DNA from: Candidatus Bathyarchaeota archaeon
GTDB lineage: Archaea; Thermoproteota; Bathyarchaeia; 40CM-2-53-6
Assembly (NCBI GenBank): GCA_005888755.1
Contig: VBBQ01000031.1
Location: 1 to 50,126 of the forward strand
Length of the DNA: 50,126 bases
Direction of reading: 5' to 3'
Positions 8,445-17,756 of this stretch are shown one piece after another. The notes below the pieces were generated by a model. The model was not told the DNA's origin, searched no databases, and worked only from the letters and a program-made list of their open reading frames with translations. Each line of letters opens with the position of its first letter. The first letter of the stretch is position 1. A program made the translations under genes and the position numbers.

Positions 8445-8898
8445 CCAAAGCGGTCGCGGTGCCTCGCTAAGCCACGTTCACACCGTTTTGCTTCTATCGA
8501 TGGTTTTCCTAAGGGAGCTCTTGTAATGCTTGTAATCCTCGATGAGGTCATCAGAGGGTCAACGCAACAGAAAGCGTTCTTATCGTTCAGTATCCACCCT
8601 GAAAACATACTTGTCGTCTTTTTTGACCGTTTTCCTTTCTGGAAACGGTCCAAATGTTCACGTGCGGGACCAAGTCCCACTGGACCCCGCCACGGCTAGG
8701 AGTAGGCTTTCCACTCTAGCCGAATGAAATTTGCGTTCATATGTACTAGTAAACTGGGGGTTCAAATCCCATCCCCCGCACCAATCAGGCTCAGTCACGA
8801 TACCAAGATTCTTACATTTCGTTAATTGGCGGATGACCAGTCGCAAAGATAGCGTCTACCATGCGACATGGTCAACAACTCTATTATCAAGAGGCACT
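8445..8898. other. Non-coding stretch with three hairpins and a tRNA 3'-end remnant
   Basis: No gene seen. It holds a bulged 10-bp hairpin (GACCGTTTTCC/GGAAACGGTC, 8625-8650) next to a T-run, a short stem around 8663-8680 (GTG.GGG/CCCAC), and a 9-bp stem with a bulge (GGCTAGGAGT/ACTCTAGCC, 8695-8722). The tRNA-like sequence at 8755-8782 follows. No D arm or anticodon arm can be built, so I do not call a second tRNA. Confidence 0.5.
8755..8782 (+). repeat. Degenerate copy of the tRNA-Leu 3' end (possible attachment-site scar)
   Basis: Matches the last 26 bases of tRNA-Leu (7945-7970) at 25 positions, including the T loop, the CCCCCGC acceptor strand and ACCA. The single mismatch within that block, plus changes just before it, break the T stem, and no 5' part exists. 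A direct repeat of a tRNA 3' end about 0.8 kb downstream of the intact gene is the layout left by tyrosine-recombinase integration, but no integrase is visible here. Confidence 0.5.
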
Positions 8899-9138
8899 AT
8901 GTATCTAGGAATGAGTTCTTTCGATGACGCGGTTGAGTCTTACGAGAAGCAGCTGAGAGAGTGGCTATCCAAATGTCCTGCCTGCGTGCTATCTCCCCAA
9001 GTAATGCTGCATGCGCGGAGAGGAACCGCTATGATCCAAGTTGGGCAGAGCTTCGAGTTTGACGAGAGGCTCCATGCACGCGATAATCCGCCGAATCACA
9101 TTTGGGAAGATCAAGAATCCAATCATCTTCTGGCTTAA
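8899..9138 (+). CDS. Hypothetical protein
   Basis: 79 residues from ATG 8899 (MYLGMSSFDDAVESYEKQL), with a helical, charged N-terminal half and one CPAC pair. I do not recognise it. The frame overlaps the next candidate (9074-9316) by 65 bases in another frame. The overlap is long for two real genes, so one frameshifted gene is an alternative explanation. ATG 8911 is an alternative start. Confidence 0.35.
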   Translation: MYLGMSSFDDAVESYEKQLREWLSKCPACVLSPQVMLHARRGTAMIQVGQSFEFDERLHARDNPPNHIWEDQESNHLLA

Positions 9139-9316
9139 TTCGTCGTTCCCTTCAGACTCAATCTACCAACTTCACAAGCAGCCAGTTGTACACCACGTTC
9201 TCCGCCTAGGAGCAGGCTATACGTTCACGAACGTCCTAGTTGGACTGAAGACCGCACTTAAGGCGGAGAAGATAAACGCAGACTCTCTAGAGTGGGATCC
9301 CAAGAAACTAAAGTAG
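9074..9316 (+). CDS. Hypothetical protein
   Basis: 80 residues from ATG 9074 (MHAIIRRITFGKIKNP) with a GAGAGG ribosome site four bases before. The protein is basic and alpha/beta-looking, with no family I recognise. It overlaps the preceding hypothetical gene in a different frame and may be the second half of one broken gene. Confidence 0.35.
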   Translation: MHAIIRRITFGKIKNPIIFWLNSSFPSDSIYQLHKQPVVHHVLRLGAGYTFTNVLVGLKTALKAEKINADSLEWDPKKLK

Positions 9317-9337
9317 ACATTGAGAGAACTTCGCTAC

Positions 9338-9739
9338 TCAATCTCGCTCAGGCGTCTTGACGTTAATGACCGGGTCTCCCCTTCCGACGAGAATGTTTAC
9401 AACAACAACCCTTTGTTCTTTGTCCGGATTCACATCGCGATGAACCAAGCGCGGAGGAATATGAAAGAAATCCCCCTTCCCAACATCAACCGCACTAGCA
9501 CCTTTCGCACCATATTCTAAGCGCATACGCCCCGACTCGAGGAACCCATAGAGATGCCTTTTTCCGTGATGACGCCAATCCGACACCGCTCCGCTAGCAA
9601 TTGTAGTCTTTGAAACAATGACATACCGATGGATTGACTCAAACGCTTTCTCACGAACTATTCCTAGAGTCGAATAACCTGCCTTCAGCTCTGAGTTACG
9701 AACGACCTCAATTTCTTCCATGAAGTCTGAGCCCATCAT
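9338..9739 (-). CDS. Single-domain cupin protein
   Basis: A small cupin of about 133 residues. Motif 1 region is WRHHGKRHLYGFLESGRMRL, with two histidines and a later glutamate; motif 2 region is GDFFHIPPRLVHRDVNP, with two more histidines. These would hold a metal ion. The product class ranges from isomerases to sensors, and nothing here picks one. ATG 9739 is chosen, with 9721 also possible; the frame extends to a TTG at 9763. It faces away from the trehalose gene and shares its upstream region. Confidence 0.75.
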   Translation of the reverse strand: MMGSDFMEEIEVVRNSELKAGYSTLGIVREKAFESIHRYVIVSKTTIASGAVSDWRHHGKRHLYGFLESGRMRLEYGAKGASAVDVGKGDFFHIPPRLVHRDVNPDKEQRVVVVNILVGRGDPVINVKTPERD

Positions 9740-9930
9740 TAGAGCTAAGACATTTGCTCGCAAAGACTCCGCCCAAAACCAGGAATCTTGGGCATCCTAG
9801 TGGATTGACCTTTTGAATCGGACAGAATTGACATGTTCGAACCTAAACTCGGCTGGTTTAAGGATGGGTTACTAACAATCTTAATGGATAGTTAGACAGG
9901 TCTAAGAAAAATCCGAAAGAACCAACGAGC

Positions 9931-12141
9931 ATGACTCTTCTAGTCGTATCTAACAGACTGCCCTTCACAGTTAGCAGGCGCGACGAGAGGCTCGTCTTCC
10001 ATGGGAGCCCAGGAGGACTTGTTTCGGGTCTAACCGCGTACCTAGACTGGGCGCGACAAAGCCCGTCCAGATCTGATTACTTGTGGATCGGCTGGCCCGG
10101 CATAGATATTGAAGAGAGTTTCGGGGAGCAGTTGAGATCAAAGGCTGCAAAACAAAAGGCATCCCCTGTCTTTCTCGACGCGGAGACCATGGAGAAGTTC
10201 TACCGTGGATTCTGCAACAGCACACTGTGGCCACTCTTCCACTATTTTCCCACATACGCCAAGTTCCGGGAAGAAGACTGGGTTCAGTATGTGAAGGTGA
10301 ACGAGGCCTTTCGAGATTCGGTCCTGAAGCAGTACCACCCTAACGATACGGTCTGGGTCCACGACTATCACCTCATGCTTCTTCCTAGATTGTTGAGAGA
10401 GAAACTTCCAGACGTGTCGCTCGGGTTTTTCCTCCATACACCCTTTCCTTCGTACGACATCTTCCGAACGCTCCCAACCAAGTGGCGCAAAGAAATACTC
10501 GAAGGGATTCTTGGGGCGGATTTGATAGGATTCCATACAATAGACTACACACAGCACTTTCTCAGATGCATACTCCGAATTCTCGGCCAAGAACATAGCT
10601 TCGGCCAGGTCCTTATTGGTGGAGAAAGGACGATAAAAGTTGACACCTTTCCAATGGGTGTTGATTATCGCGAGATTCGTGGTGCAGCTGCGAGCGACGA
10701 TATCCAGAAAGAGGGCCACGGGCTCCGCGAAAGACTTGGCAATCGAAAGATAATACTGTCCCAAGATAGGCTTGACTATACCAAAGGGATCAAGCATCGT
10801 CTAGAAGCTTACGCGATATTTCTGGAGCGGTACCCTCAATGGCAACGCAAGGTTGTCTTGGTGTTGTCAGTTGTGCCATCAAGACTAGGAGCAGAACATT
10901 ACGATCAGATGAAGGAGGAGATCGACAAGCTGGTGGGCAACATCAATGGAAGATACGGGACCATTGACTGGACCCCTATAGTTTACCGGTACAGGTTCTT
11001 GCCTTATAATCAACTTTTGAGTCTTTTTTTGATCAGCGATGTTGCGTTAGTAACTCCTCTAAGAGATGGAATGAACCTTGTTGCCAAAGAATACATTGCT
11101 TCGAAAATAGACCAGAAAGGAGTCCTAATTCTCAGCGAGATGGCGGGGGCCTCCAGAGAGCTGGGCGAAGCTCTCATCATAAACCCTAACGATACATCTG
11201 AGATTGTTGATGCGATAAAGACCGCGCTTGAAATGCCGGAATCGGAACAAGCGCGTCGCAATCAGGCAATGCAGACCAGACTGGAGCGCTACGATGTCAT
11301 CAAATGGGGGCAAGATTTCACCAAAAAACTGCACTCGATCAAACAAGAACAAAAGAAATTCAGTGCTAAGCTTCTCGATGCAGCAACCAGAGAGAAAATG
11401 ATCAGAGATTATGTTACCTCACAAAATAGAATATTGTTCTTGGACTATGACGGGACACTATCGCCATTCAAGGCGCGTCCCGAAACAGCAGTTCCCGAAA
11501 AGACCCTCATAACAGTCCTCAATACGCTCTCAGAAGATCCACGAAATAACCTAGTGATAATCAGCGGACGAAATCGAAGCCTATTGCAAGAGTGGTTCGG
11601 CACCCTCAATATAGGAATCGTCGCTGAGCACGGAGCCTGGATCAGACAAAAAGACAAAGACTGGTCTCCAACGATAAAGGCTGAGAGCAACTGGAAAGAG
11701 AAAGTCAGACCCACCCTCCAAGGCTATGAAGACCGCTTACCAGGATCTCTCTTGGAGGAAAAGGAGTTCTCACTTGTCTGGCATTTCCGAGCGGCAGACC
11801 CAGAACTCGCGTACGTCCGATCAAAAGAACTTGCCGATGAACTGTCTTACTTCACTGAAAACACTGAGATCCAAGTATTACAGGGTAGTAAATCAGTCGA
11901 GGTGAGAAACGTTGGAATAAACAAGGGAATGGCCGCGAAACTACTGCTGTCAGAGAGCACCTTCGACTTCGTGCTAGCGATGGGCGATGATTGGGCTGAC
12001 GAAGATCTTTTCGAAGCGATTCCGGATCAAGCATATTCAATCAAGGTAGGACTTGCCAAATCATATGCAAAGTTCAACCTGAGAAACCATAGGGAAGTTA
12101 TCCAACTTCTCACTGATCTTTACAAGACTGGCAAGTCCTAG
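9931..12141 (+). CDS. Bifunctional trehalose-6-phosphate synthase/phosphatase
   Basis: A 736-residue fusion. Residues 1-470 are a GT20 synthase: SNRLPF at the N-terminus, the GGLVSGL loop, WIGWPG, YHLMLLPRLLRE, HTPFPS, DRLDYTKGI and DGMNLVAKEYIA. It makes trehalose-6-phosphate from a nucleotide glucose and glucose-6-phosphate. From about residue 500 a HAD-type phosphatase follows, with nucleophile motif FLDYDGTLSP, SGR, and the acidic GDDWADEDLF, which removes the phosphate. Both halves keep their key residues, so one cytoplasmic polypeptide could complete trehalose synthesis. A TTTAAGG box about 70 bases upstream is a likely promoter. It converges with a GH15 gene only 26 bases away. Confidence 0.95.
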   Translation: MTLLVVSNRLPFTVSRRDERLVFHGSPGGLVSGLTAYLDWARQSPSRSDYLWIGWPGIDIEESFGEQLRSKAAKQKASPVFLDAETMEKFYRGFCNSTLWPLFHYFPTYAKFREEDWVQYVKVNEAFRDSVLKQYHPNDTVWVHDYHLMLLPRLLREKLPDVSLGFFLHTPFPSYDIFRTLPTKWRKEILEGILGADLIGFHTIDYTQHFLRCILRILGQEHSFGQVLIGGERTIKVDTFPMGVDYREIRGAAASDDIQKEGHGLRERLGNRKIILSQDRLDYTKGIKHRLEAYAIFLERYPQWQRKVVLVLSVVPSRLGAEHYDQMKEEIDKLVGNINGRYGTIDWTPIVYRYRFLPYNQLLSLFLISDVALVTPLRDGMNLVAKEYIASKIDQKGVLILSEMAGASRELGEALIINPNDTSEIVDAIKTALEMPESEQARRNQAMQTRLERYDVIKWGQDFTKKLHSIKQEQKKFSAKLLDAATREKMIRDYVTSQNRILFLDYDGTLSPFKARPETAVPEKTLITVLNTLSEDPRNNLVIISGRNRSLLQEWFGTLNIGIVAEHGAWIRQKDKDWSPTIKAESNWKEKVRPTLQGYEDRLPGSLLEEKEFSLVWHFRAADPELAYVRSKELADELSYFTENTEIQVLQGSKSVEVRNVGINKGMAAKLLLSESTFDFVLAMGDDWADEDLFEAIPDQAYSIKVGLAKSYAKFNLRNHREVIQLLTDLYKTGKS

Positions 12142-12166
12142 AACGCCTCCATATCCGGCGCGATCA

Positions 12167-14020
12167 CTAGCCACCGATTCGGTTAGATAGAGCGCGGGCA
12201 TAACGCATGAACCCGGTCTTTCGCCGTGCCTCTTCAAGACGAACAGATGCGGTAATCAAACCCATGTGAGTATAGGCTTGCGGAAAGTTCCCCAATGCCT
12301 CACCGGTTGCGGGATCAATTTCTTCCGAGTACAGCCCCAGATGATTACCCCGTTTCAATAACTGATTCAACAATCCCTCGGCCTCGCCCAACTTTCCCAG
12401 CCGTGTCAGGCAGTCCACCATCCAAAAGCTGCATACCGTGAAAGCTCCTTCCTTTCCCAGTTGCCCATCATCCGCGTTGTATCTGTAGACTAGATCGCCC
12501 TTGGAAAGCTCTTCTCGGATGTGCTGGATTGTCGAAGTCATTTTGGGATCCTTAGCTGGCAGGAACCCTACTAGTGGCATGAGGAGATTGGCGGCGTCGA
12601 GTTCGTCGCCGCCGAGAACCATTGTGAAAGCTTTCTTCTTGTTTGACCATCCATTGGAGAGAATCTCGCTCTTGATCTTCTTCTTAACGGGATCCCATCT
12701 GCGCCAGTCGTCGTCGTATCCCAGCTCTCTTGCTATCTTGATCGCACGGTCGAGAGCGACATAGCACCACACCTTCGCTTCCACAAACTGTCTAGCTTGA
12801 CGCATCTCCCAAATTCCACTATCAGCTCTCTCCCATTCCGCTGCGGCCTGGTCCGCTGAATATTTCACAAGATTTTCGTACACTTGCTTAGTGGTCCACC
12901 CCAAAGCCCGGTGAAGATAATACATGGAATCAGCGAGGATTCCATAAATGTCCAACTGAATCTGTCTATAGGCGGCGTTTCCTATTCGTACAGGGCTTGA
13001 ACGTCGATAGCCCTCAAGATGGTCCAGGGTAATCTCAGGGATCTCCCTCTCGCCGCCAATTCCCATCATTATCTGCAACTTCTCTTTCGAATGACGCCGA
13101 ACGTTGATCATCCATCTTGTGTAGTCCAAGGCTTCCCTTGTGGCACCAGCCTCGCTCAATGCCCAGACTGAGAGTGCATTGTCTCTGATCCAAGAATATC
13201 GATAGTCCCAATTCCTCAACGCTCCAATACTCTCAGGTAGCGAAGTCGTGACAGCCGCCACCATGGCCCCGGTCGGAGCATACTGGAGCATTTTCAAGAC
13301 GAGACAAGATCTTACGACGTGCGCGCGGTATGGTCCCTGATATTTTACGTGGCTAACCCATCGCTTCCAGAAGGATAGTGTCTTTGATAGCTTCCTGCTA
13401 GTCTCGTATTTCCCCGTGTGTGTTGGCGAGCTGTTTCCCCATTTGAGGACGAAGATAAGTCTCTGTCCTCTGGACAGCCGGAAATCGTTGACCAATTGGT
13501 CCTTGTCTGAGACAAGGAGCTTTAGGGAGGAAGCGAGACTAAGATGATGTCTTTGATTCCTTGCAATACATCCTTCCCTAGTCTCCATTATGATCGTCTT
13601 TCCCCGGGCATAATTGAAACGGGGTTGGAATGTGATTCTAAGCCCAGGATTACCATCTAGACAATCTACGACCCTGTGGATTTCCTGAAATCCCTTCAGC
13701 TCTCCCCTTTCCATGAAACAAGGCATGAAGTCGGTAAGCTTGATGCGTCCCTCTTGGGAATCGAAAGTAGTTGATAGAATGTTAGTTTCGCCCTCGTAGC
13801 TTTGCTTCGTCGTGAAATTCCCTGTAGGCGACAGACGGAATCTCCCCCCCTTTTTCGAGTCGAGCAGAGCGGCGAATACGCTTGGAGAGTCGAATCTTGG
13901 AGCACAATACCAGTCGATGGAACCGTCTAGTCCAACGAGCGCTGCCGAATGCATATCTCCGATTACTCCATAATCGCTGATGGGCTTGTATCCTCCTGCA
14001 GAATCCGGCCTATCAGACAA
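12167..14020 (-). CDS. GH15 family glycoside hydrolase (glucoamylase or trehalase type)
   Basis: 617 residues. The N-terminal beta domain starts PISDYGVIGDMHSAALVGLD and GSIDWYCAPRFDSPSVFAAL, the hallmark of prokaryotic GH15. The (alpha/alpha)6 barrel contains WDYRYSWIRDNALSVWALSE, the DSGIWE motif carrying the likely general acid, and YSEEIDPATGEALGNFPQAY carrying the likely general base. GH15 enzymes hydrolyse alpha-glucosides; mycobacterial and some archaeal members are trehalases. Its tail-to-tail placement with the trehalose-6-phosphate synthase/phosphatase makes trehalase a reasonable guess, not a demonstrated one. No signal peptide is visible, so it is probably cytoplasmic. Confidence 0.9.
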   Translation of the reverse strand: MSDRPDSAGGYKPISDYGVIGDMHSAALVGLDGSIDWYCAPRFDSPSVFAALLDSKKGGRFRLSPTGNFTTKQSYEGETNILSTTFDSQEGRIKLTDFMPCFMERGELKGFQEIHRVVDCLDGNPGLRITFQPRFNYARGKTIIMETREGCIARNQRHHLSLASSLKLLVSDKDQLVNDFRLSRGQRLIFVLKWGNSSPTHTGKYETSRKLSKTLSFWKRWVSHVKYQGPYRAHVVRSCLVLKMLQYAPTGAMVAAVTTSLPESIGALRNWDYRYSWIRDNALSVWALSEAGATREALDYTRWMINVRRHSKEKLQIMMGIGGEREIPEITLDHLEGYRRSSPVRIGNAAYRQIQLDIYGILADSMYYLHRALGWTTKQVYENLVKYSADQAAAEWERADSGIWEMRQARQFVEAKVWCYVALDRAIKIARELGYDDDWRRWDPVKKKIKSEILSNGWSNKKKAFTMVLGGDELDAANLLMPLVGFLPAKDPKMTSTIQHIREELSKGDLVYRYNADDGQLGKEGAFTVCSFWMVDCLTRLGKLGEAEGLLNQLLKRGNHLGLYSEEIDPATGEALGNFPQAYTHMGLITASVRLEEARRKTGFMRYARALSNRIGG

Positions 14021-14133
14021 GAATCCTAGCCCTACTCCGACACGTCATGGTTCCGGCATCAAGGCTGTCTCAAAAGCGCTTCGATACTTGCGCGCGTAGA
14101 ACTCTAGAGCTTAGGCGAAAGTTTTTTGATCGC

Positions 14134-14141
14134 TATTTAAG
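14134..14141 (+). promoter_or_regulatory. TATA box upstream of the AHSA1-like gene
   Basis: TATTTAAG. Transcription would start about 25 bases later, near 14163. That is downstream of the earliest possible start codon (14145) and argues for the TTG at 14196 as the true start. Confidence 0.5.
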
Positions 14142-14195
14142 AAATTGTACCGAGCTGGAAACGATTTGCAGCCCAAGAAGAAGTCGCAAGGAACC

Positions 14196-14606
14196 TTGCA
14201 GTTCAGATTCGGATCGATTGAACAAGTAGTACAACTCGATGCGAAGCCTCATGACGTTTTCGATGCTTTGCTAGACCCTGTCAAACACAGTGACTTCACA
14301 GGGTCCCCTGCAACCACTAGCAGAAGGACTGGCGCTAGATTCACTGCGTGGGACAGTTACATCTCAGGAAAGAACATCCGATTCGTCAAGGACAAGAAGA
14401 TCGTCCAAGAATGGAAGACAACCGAATGGCCAAAGGGCTATCCACCTTCGAAACTAGAATTCACCCTTACCGCAAAGAATGGTAGAACAGAGCTTAAGAT
14501 GGTTCATTCGAAGGTTCCCGCTGAACAGGTGGAAGACTATCGGAGAGGATGGTATGATTCCTACTGGAACCCTCTCAAGAAGTACCTTGGAAGGGCGAGA
14601 CCTTAG
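14196..14606 (+). CDS. AHSA1/SRPBCC domain protein
   Basis: A START/Bet v1-like fold of the Aha1-homology (AHSA1) group: VVQLDAKPHDVFDALLDPVK at the N-terminus, a GARFTAWDSYISGKN strand pair, a KIVQEWKTTEWP strand, and the C-terminal helix WYDSYWNPLKKYL. Bacterial and archaeal members bind small hydrophobic ligands or act as stress proteins; no substrate can be read. I use TTG 14196 (136 residues), because the TATA box at 14134 excludes the upstream TTG at 14145. A frameshifted OsmC gene follows on the same strand, so the two may once have formed a stress operon. Confidence 0.8.
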   Translation: MQFRFGSIEQVVQLDAKPHDVFDALLDPVKHSDFTGSPATTSRRTGARFTAWDSYISGKNIRFVKDKKIVQEWKTTEWPKGYPPSKLEFTLTAKNGRTELKMVHSKVPAEQVEDYRRGWYDSYWNPLKKYLGRARP

Positions 14607-14672
14607 CCGCTCTCACATGGCAATCGGGAAGATTAGGGAGAATAATGATCACGTTCACAAGGATGTAACGCG

Positions 14673-15198
14673 ATGATCTCCCCTGAGTTAAGGCAAAGAT
14701 TTGAAACGCTGCGGCAAAACATTGTTACTTCAGGCACTTCAGACACGTTCGAGATAAACAAGGCCGAAGTTAAACTCATCAAAGACCAACATTCAGAGGC
14801 AAGAGTCCGAGGCTTCAACGTAATTCAAGACGGGCCAGAGAGGTATCGGAGGAACCGGCAAGGGCCCAACTCCAACCGACTATTTCATCGCGTCGATCGG
14901 CTTCTGCGAGAACGCGATATTCGTCCGGAAAGCTAGTCTTGCGGGATTGTCCGTCGATTCGCTGGAGACGACCGTGACAGGGTCCTGGGACAGAAGAGGA
15001 CTCTTCGAGATCGACAACGTCGCGCCATACTTCATTGGCATAACCGTTGAGACGAAGGTATCAACAAGGGATCCTGTTGAGCGTGTGGTTCAGGTGGCGA
15101 AGGAGACGCATCGAAGATGCCCGGTGCACGCTACGCTGGCACGCGCTACTGATCTTACTTTCAAACTGGTCGTGAACGGTCAGAGCGTCCAGATCTGA
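14673..15198 (+). pseudogene. OsmC/Ohr family peroxide-defence protein, broken by one frameshift
   Basis: The frame from ATG 14673 encodes the N-terminal half up to RGFNVIQDGPE and stops being OsmC-like near 14840. A second frame then supplies GIGGTGKGPTPTDYFIASIG through to the C-terminus at 15198. Joined, they give a full OsmC protein of about 174 residues with both catalytic cysteines (IGFCENA and HRRCPVH). OsmC proteins reduce organic hydroperoxides. A change of one base around CAGAGAGGTATC restores the frame. Because everything else is intact, it is either a very recent mutation or a sequence error. If the assembly is right, the product is lost. Confidence 0.8.
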
Positions 15199-15220
15199 GC
15201 TCGTAGGCAGTATGTCCGCC

Positions 15221-17629
15221 CTAGGCGATCTGAGGCAATGACTTTGTTATCTCGTTGGCCAGTCGATCGTGTATCTTCAGCCTCTCGAGTGTCGCGTCAG
15301 CTCCAGCTAGCTTGTGTTCGCCGAAGAGCTTCTCGATTTCTCCGACGCGACCCACGCCTATGATCGAGATATACTGACGCATGTAGGCTGAGAGCGTTGC
15401 TGTCCCCTCGTACATCTTGTCAAGCTTCTCAATATTGTCCCTGAACCACTCCCAAGTCACAGCGTGCGCATCCGGGTTAGATGTCGCGAATTGGAGTAGC
15501 CCTCGTCCAATATCCTGTCGTTTTACGTTGCCTGCCATTGCGAAGGCCTGAACCTTTCGGACAAGGTCAGGCTGCTTGAAACTGGCGAGTCCCTCTAAGT
15601 ATCTGAGCCGATCCTCGTCAGTGGTGCTCTTCTTGTAGTTGTCCAGAAGCCCGTCGTAGTCGTTCGAGGATCTTGCATGACCTACGATCACAGCTCGCTT
15701 CATGTCAGGCTCCACATTGGCCAAGTCCTTGAATTTTGCTCCGACCTCTCGTGCATAGGAATCATCCATCATGACAAGTCGCAAAGCAACAATTCCTTTT
15801 AGCAGCGAGCTGTTCTCGTCTCGCTTTCTTTCAAGGATTTTCAGCTGATACCTATGATATCTTCGCGCGAGATCGACGGTCTTTGCCGGCACAATCAGAA
15901 ATAGAGTTGTTAGCCGCTCCGAGGTTTCAAACGTAGGCAGATATTCTTCGTCACCGAAGAATCGCTCGAGAAGCTTCTGATACTCTTTCCAACTCATTCT
16001 GCCTGAGTTGAGGAAGGCCCAAGCATCGTTCGCGAGCCCGTACCGATCTAGCCCCGACAGTTTACTGGACCAGACGAGCTCCTGTAACTCGCGGCCGCGA
16101 TAGTCTGTCCGGTAGAACCCCGTCCTATCTTCGTTCAACTTCAATGACTTTGGACTGGTAAGCTTGACTTCGGCCCTCTCTTTGTCTAGGAGGAGCTGTT
16201 GAGTCTTGCCGTCGACTGTTATCGTCACTGGAATAGGCCAGGTCTGCATCTCCCGCACTCCGGAGAACATGAATCTCTCCTGTTCCAAGAGTAGCTTGCC
16301 CTGAGAGAGCGATGCTTTGACAACCGGGTATCCTACCTTCTTGATCCATTCGTCCATGACGCGGCTGACGTCTAGACCGGACGCTTGCTGAAGATGGTTC
16401 CATAGATCGCGACCGGTGGCGTTGGAGTAACGAAACTGTTGCAGGTACTTGCTGACACCCTTCTGGAACTTGTCTGGACCTACGTATGCTTCAATCATTC
16501 TAAGGATACTAGCACCCTTGCCATAGCTGATCTCATCGAAGAGTTCCTCGATCTCTTCCGGAGAGCGGACCTTTGCCTCGATCGGATGTGTGCTGTTCAA
16601 CCCATCTCGGGCCATCGCTCCGCCAGTGCTGTTCTTGACGAAGTCCTGCCAGATCTTCCATTGCGGAAAGGCCCAGTCAACTACCTTGTAAGCCATGAAC
16701 GTGGCGAAGCTTTCGTTGAGCCAGAGGTCGTCCCACCACTTCATCGTCACCAAGTCGCCAAACCACATGTGAGCAATCTCGTGCGCGATTACCTCGGCGA
16801 TGCTCTTCTTTGTCGAAGTGCTTGTATCCTTGTCAGCATGCAGCAAGATCTCTCGGAAAGTTATCGCTCCCCAGTTCTCCATTGCCCCATAAGCGAACTC
16901 GGGGACAGCGATCATGTGGAGCTTAGGCAAATCGTACGGAATGCCGAAGTATTTTTCGTAGAATTCTAAGGATTTCTGTGCCGCCTCGAAGGCGAGACCG
17001 GTCTTGATCTTGCCGTCGGGCCTTACGACGGAGGCGGCGTACAACTCTGTCTTGTTGTGGCGGCTCGTGTCCTCCTCGAACTTGCCGATTCCAAGATAAA
17101 GAAGATAGGTCGACATTTTAGGGGTTTTCTGGAAGCTGATAATCTTCTTGTTCCCCTCTTTCTTCTCGGACTCGAGGGGCATGTTGGAGATTACGGAGAG
17201 ATCGCTTCTGGTCCGTACTGTGAGTTTGAAGTCTGCCTTGTAAGCCGGATGGTCCACGCATGGCAGGAGTCTGCGGGCGTGTGCGGCTTCGAAGTGTGTT
17301 GATAGAACATAGTTCTCGCCGTATGGAGCCTTGTAGAACCCCGTAAGACTCTCTGAAACCTTCCCTGAGTACTCAACCTCTAATAGACCTGAGATTCGGC
17401 CAGTCTGAATATCCACAACGTTTCCATGCTGCTTGAACGACACGTTTCGATTGTTTGCTTTGGCACTTGTAACTTTGAGGTCTACGGCGTCCAGCTTGAC
17501 GTCTGCAGCCGAATCTATGTTGATCCCCACTCTGCCCGAGAATTTCAGAGATTCAAAGTCAACGTCAAGAAACAGATCGTATTCTTTGACCTGTTGGACA
17601 TCAATGGGAGCTTGAGCAGTCACTTGCAT
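15221..17629 (-). CDS. M1 family zinc aminopeptidase
   Basis: 802 residues of the tricorn-interacting-factor F2/F3 type. The exopeptidase motif GAMENWGAITF is near residue 247. The zinc site HEIAHMWFGD (HExxH, about 282-286) is followed 18 residues later by the third ligand in LWLNESFATF. The N-terminal beta domain and a long C-terminal helical domain complete the family layout. It removes N-terminal residues from peptides in the cytosol, downstream of the proteasome. The first ATG (MQVTAQAP) leaves a normal N-terminus. It diverges from the dienelactone hydrolase. Confidence 0.95.
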   Translation of the reverse strand: MQVTAQAPIDVQQVKEYDLFLDVDFESLKFSGRVGINIDSAADVKLDAVDLKVTSAKANNRNVSFKQHGNVVDIQTGRISGLLEVEYSGKVSESLTGFYKAPYGENYVLSTHFEAAHARRLLPCVDHPAYKADFKLTVRTRSDLSVISNMPLESEKKEGNKKIISFQKTPKMSTYLLYLGIGKFEEDTSRHNKTELYAASVVRPDGKIKTGLAFEAAQKSLEFYEKYFGIPYDLPKLHMIAVPEFAYGAMENWGAITFREILLHADKDTSTSTKKSIAEVIAHEIAHMWFGDLVTMKWWDDLWLNESFATFMAYKVVDWAFPQWKIWQDFVKNSTGGAMARDGLNSTHPIEAKVRSPEEIEELFDEISYGKGASILRMIEAYVGPDKFQKGVSKYLQQFRYSNATGRDLWNHLQQASGLDVSRVMDEWIKKVGYPVVKASLSQGKLLLEQERFMFSGVREMQTWPIPVTITVDGKTQQLLLDKERAEVKLTSPKSLKLNEDRTGFYRTDYRGRELQELVWSSKLSGLDRYGLANDAWAFLNSGRMSWKEYQKLLERFFGDEEYLPTFETSERLTTLFLIVPAKTVDLARRYHRYQLKILERKRDENSSLLKGIVALRLVMMDDSYAREVGAKFKDLANVEPDMKRAVIVGHARSSNDYDGLLDNYKKSTTDEDRLRYLEGLASFKQPDLVRKVQAFAMAGNVKRQDIGRGLLQFATSNPDAHAVTWEWFRDNIEKLDKMYEGTATLSAYMRQYISIIGVGRVGEIEKLFGEHKLAGADATLERLKIHDRLANEITKSLPQIA

Positions 17630-17756
17630 GACAATCTATCCGAGGAATTTACGGTCGGGTACTTAAGGGCCATTGAAGAACATCAAGATCAGACGCCTTT
17701 CAAAGGAAAAGCTAAACAAACCTGCCCTTCACCGTCCACAAGCGAGCATCGAGAGT

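Noticed and set aside
8658-8846. Possible second tRNA at the GGTTCAAATCCC sequence
   Set aside because: No acceptor 5' strand, D arm or anticodon arm can be built around it; it is a remnant of the tRNA-Leu 3' end.
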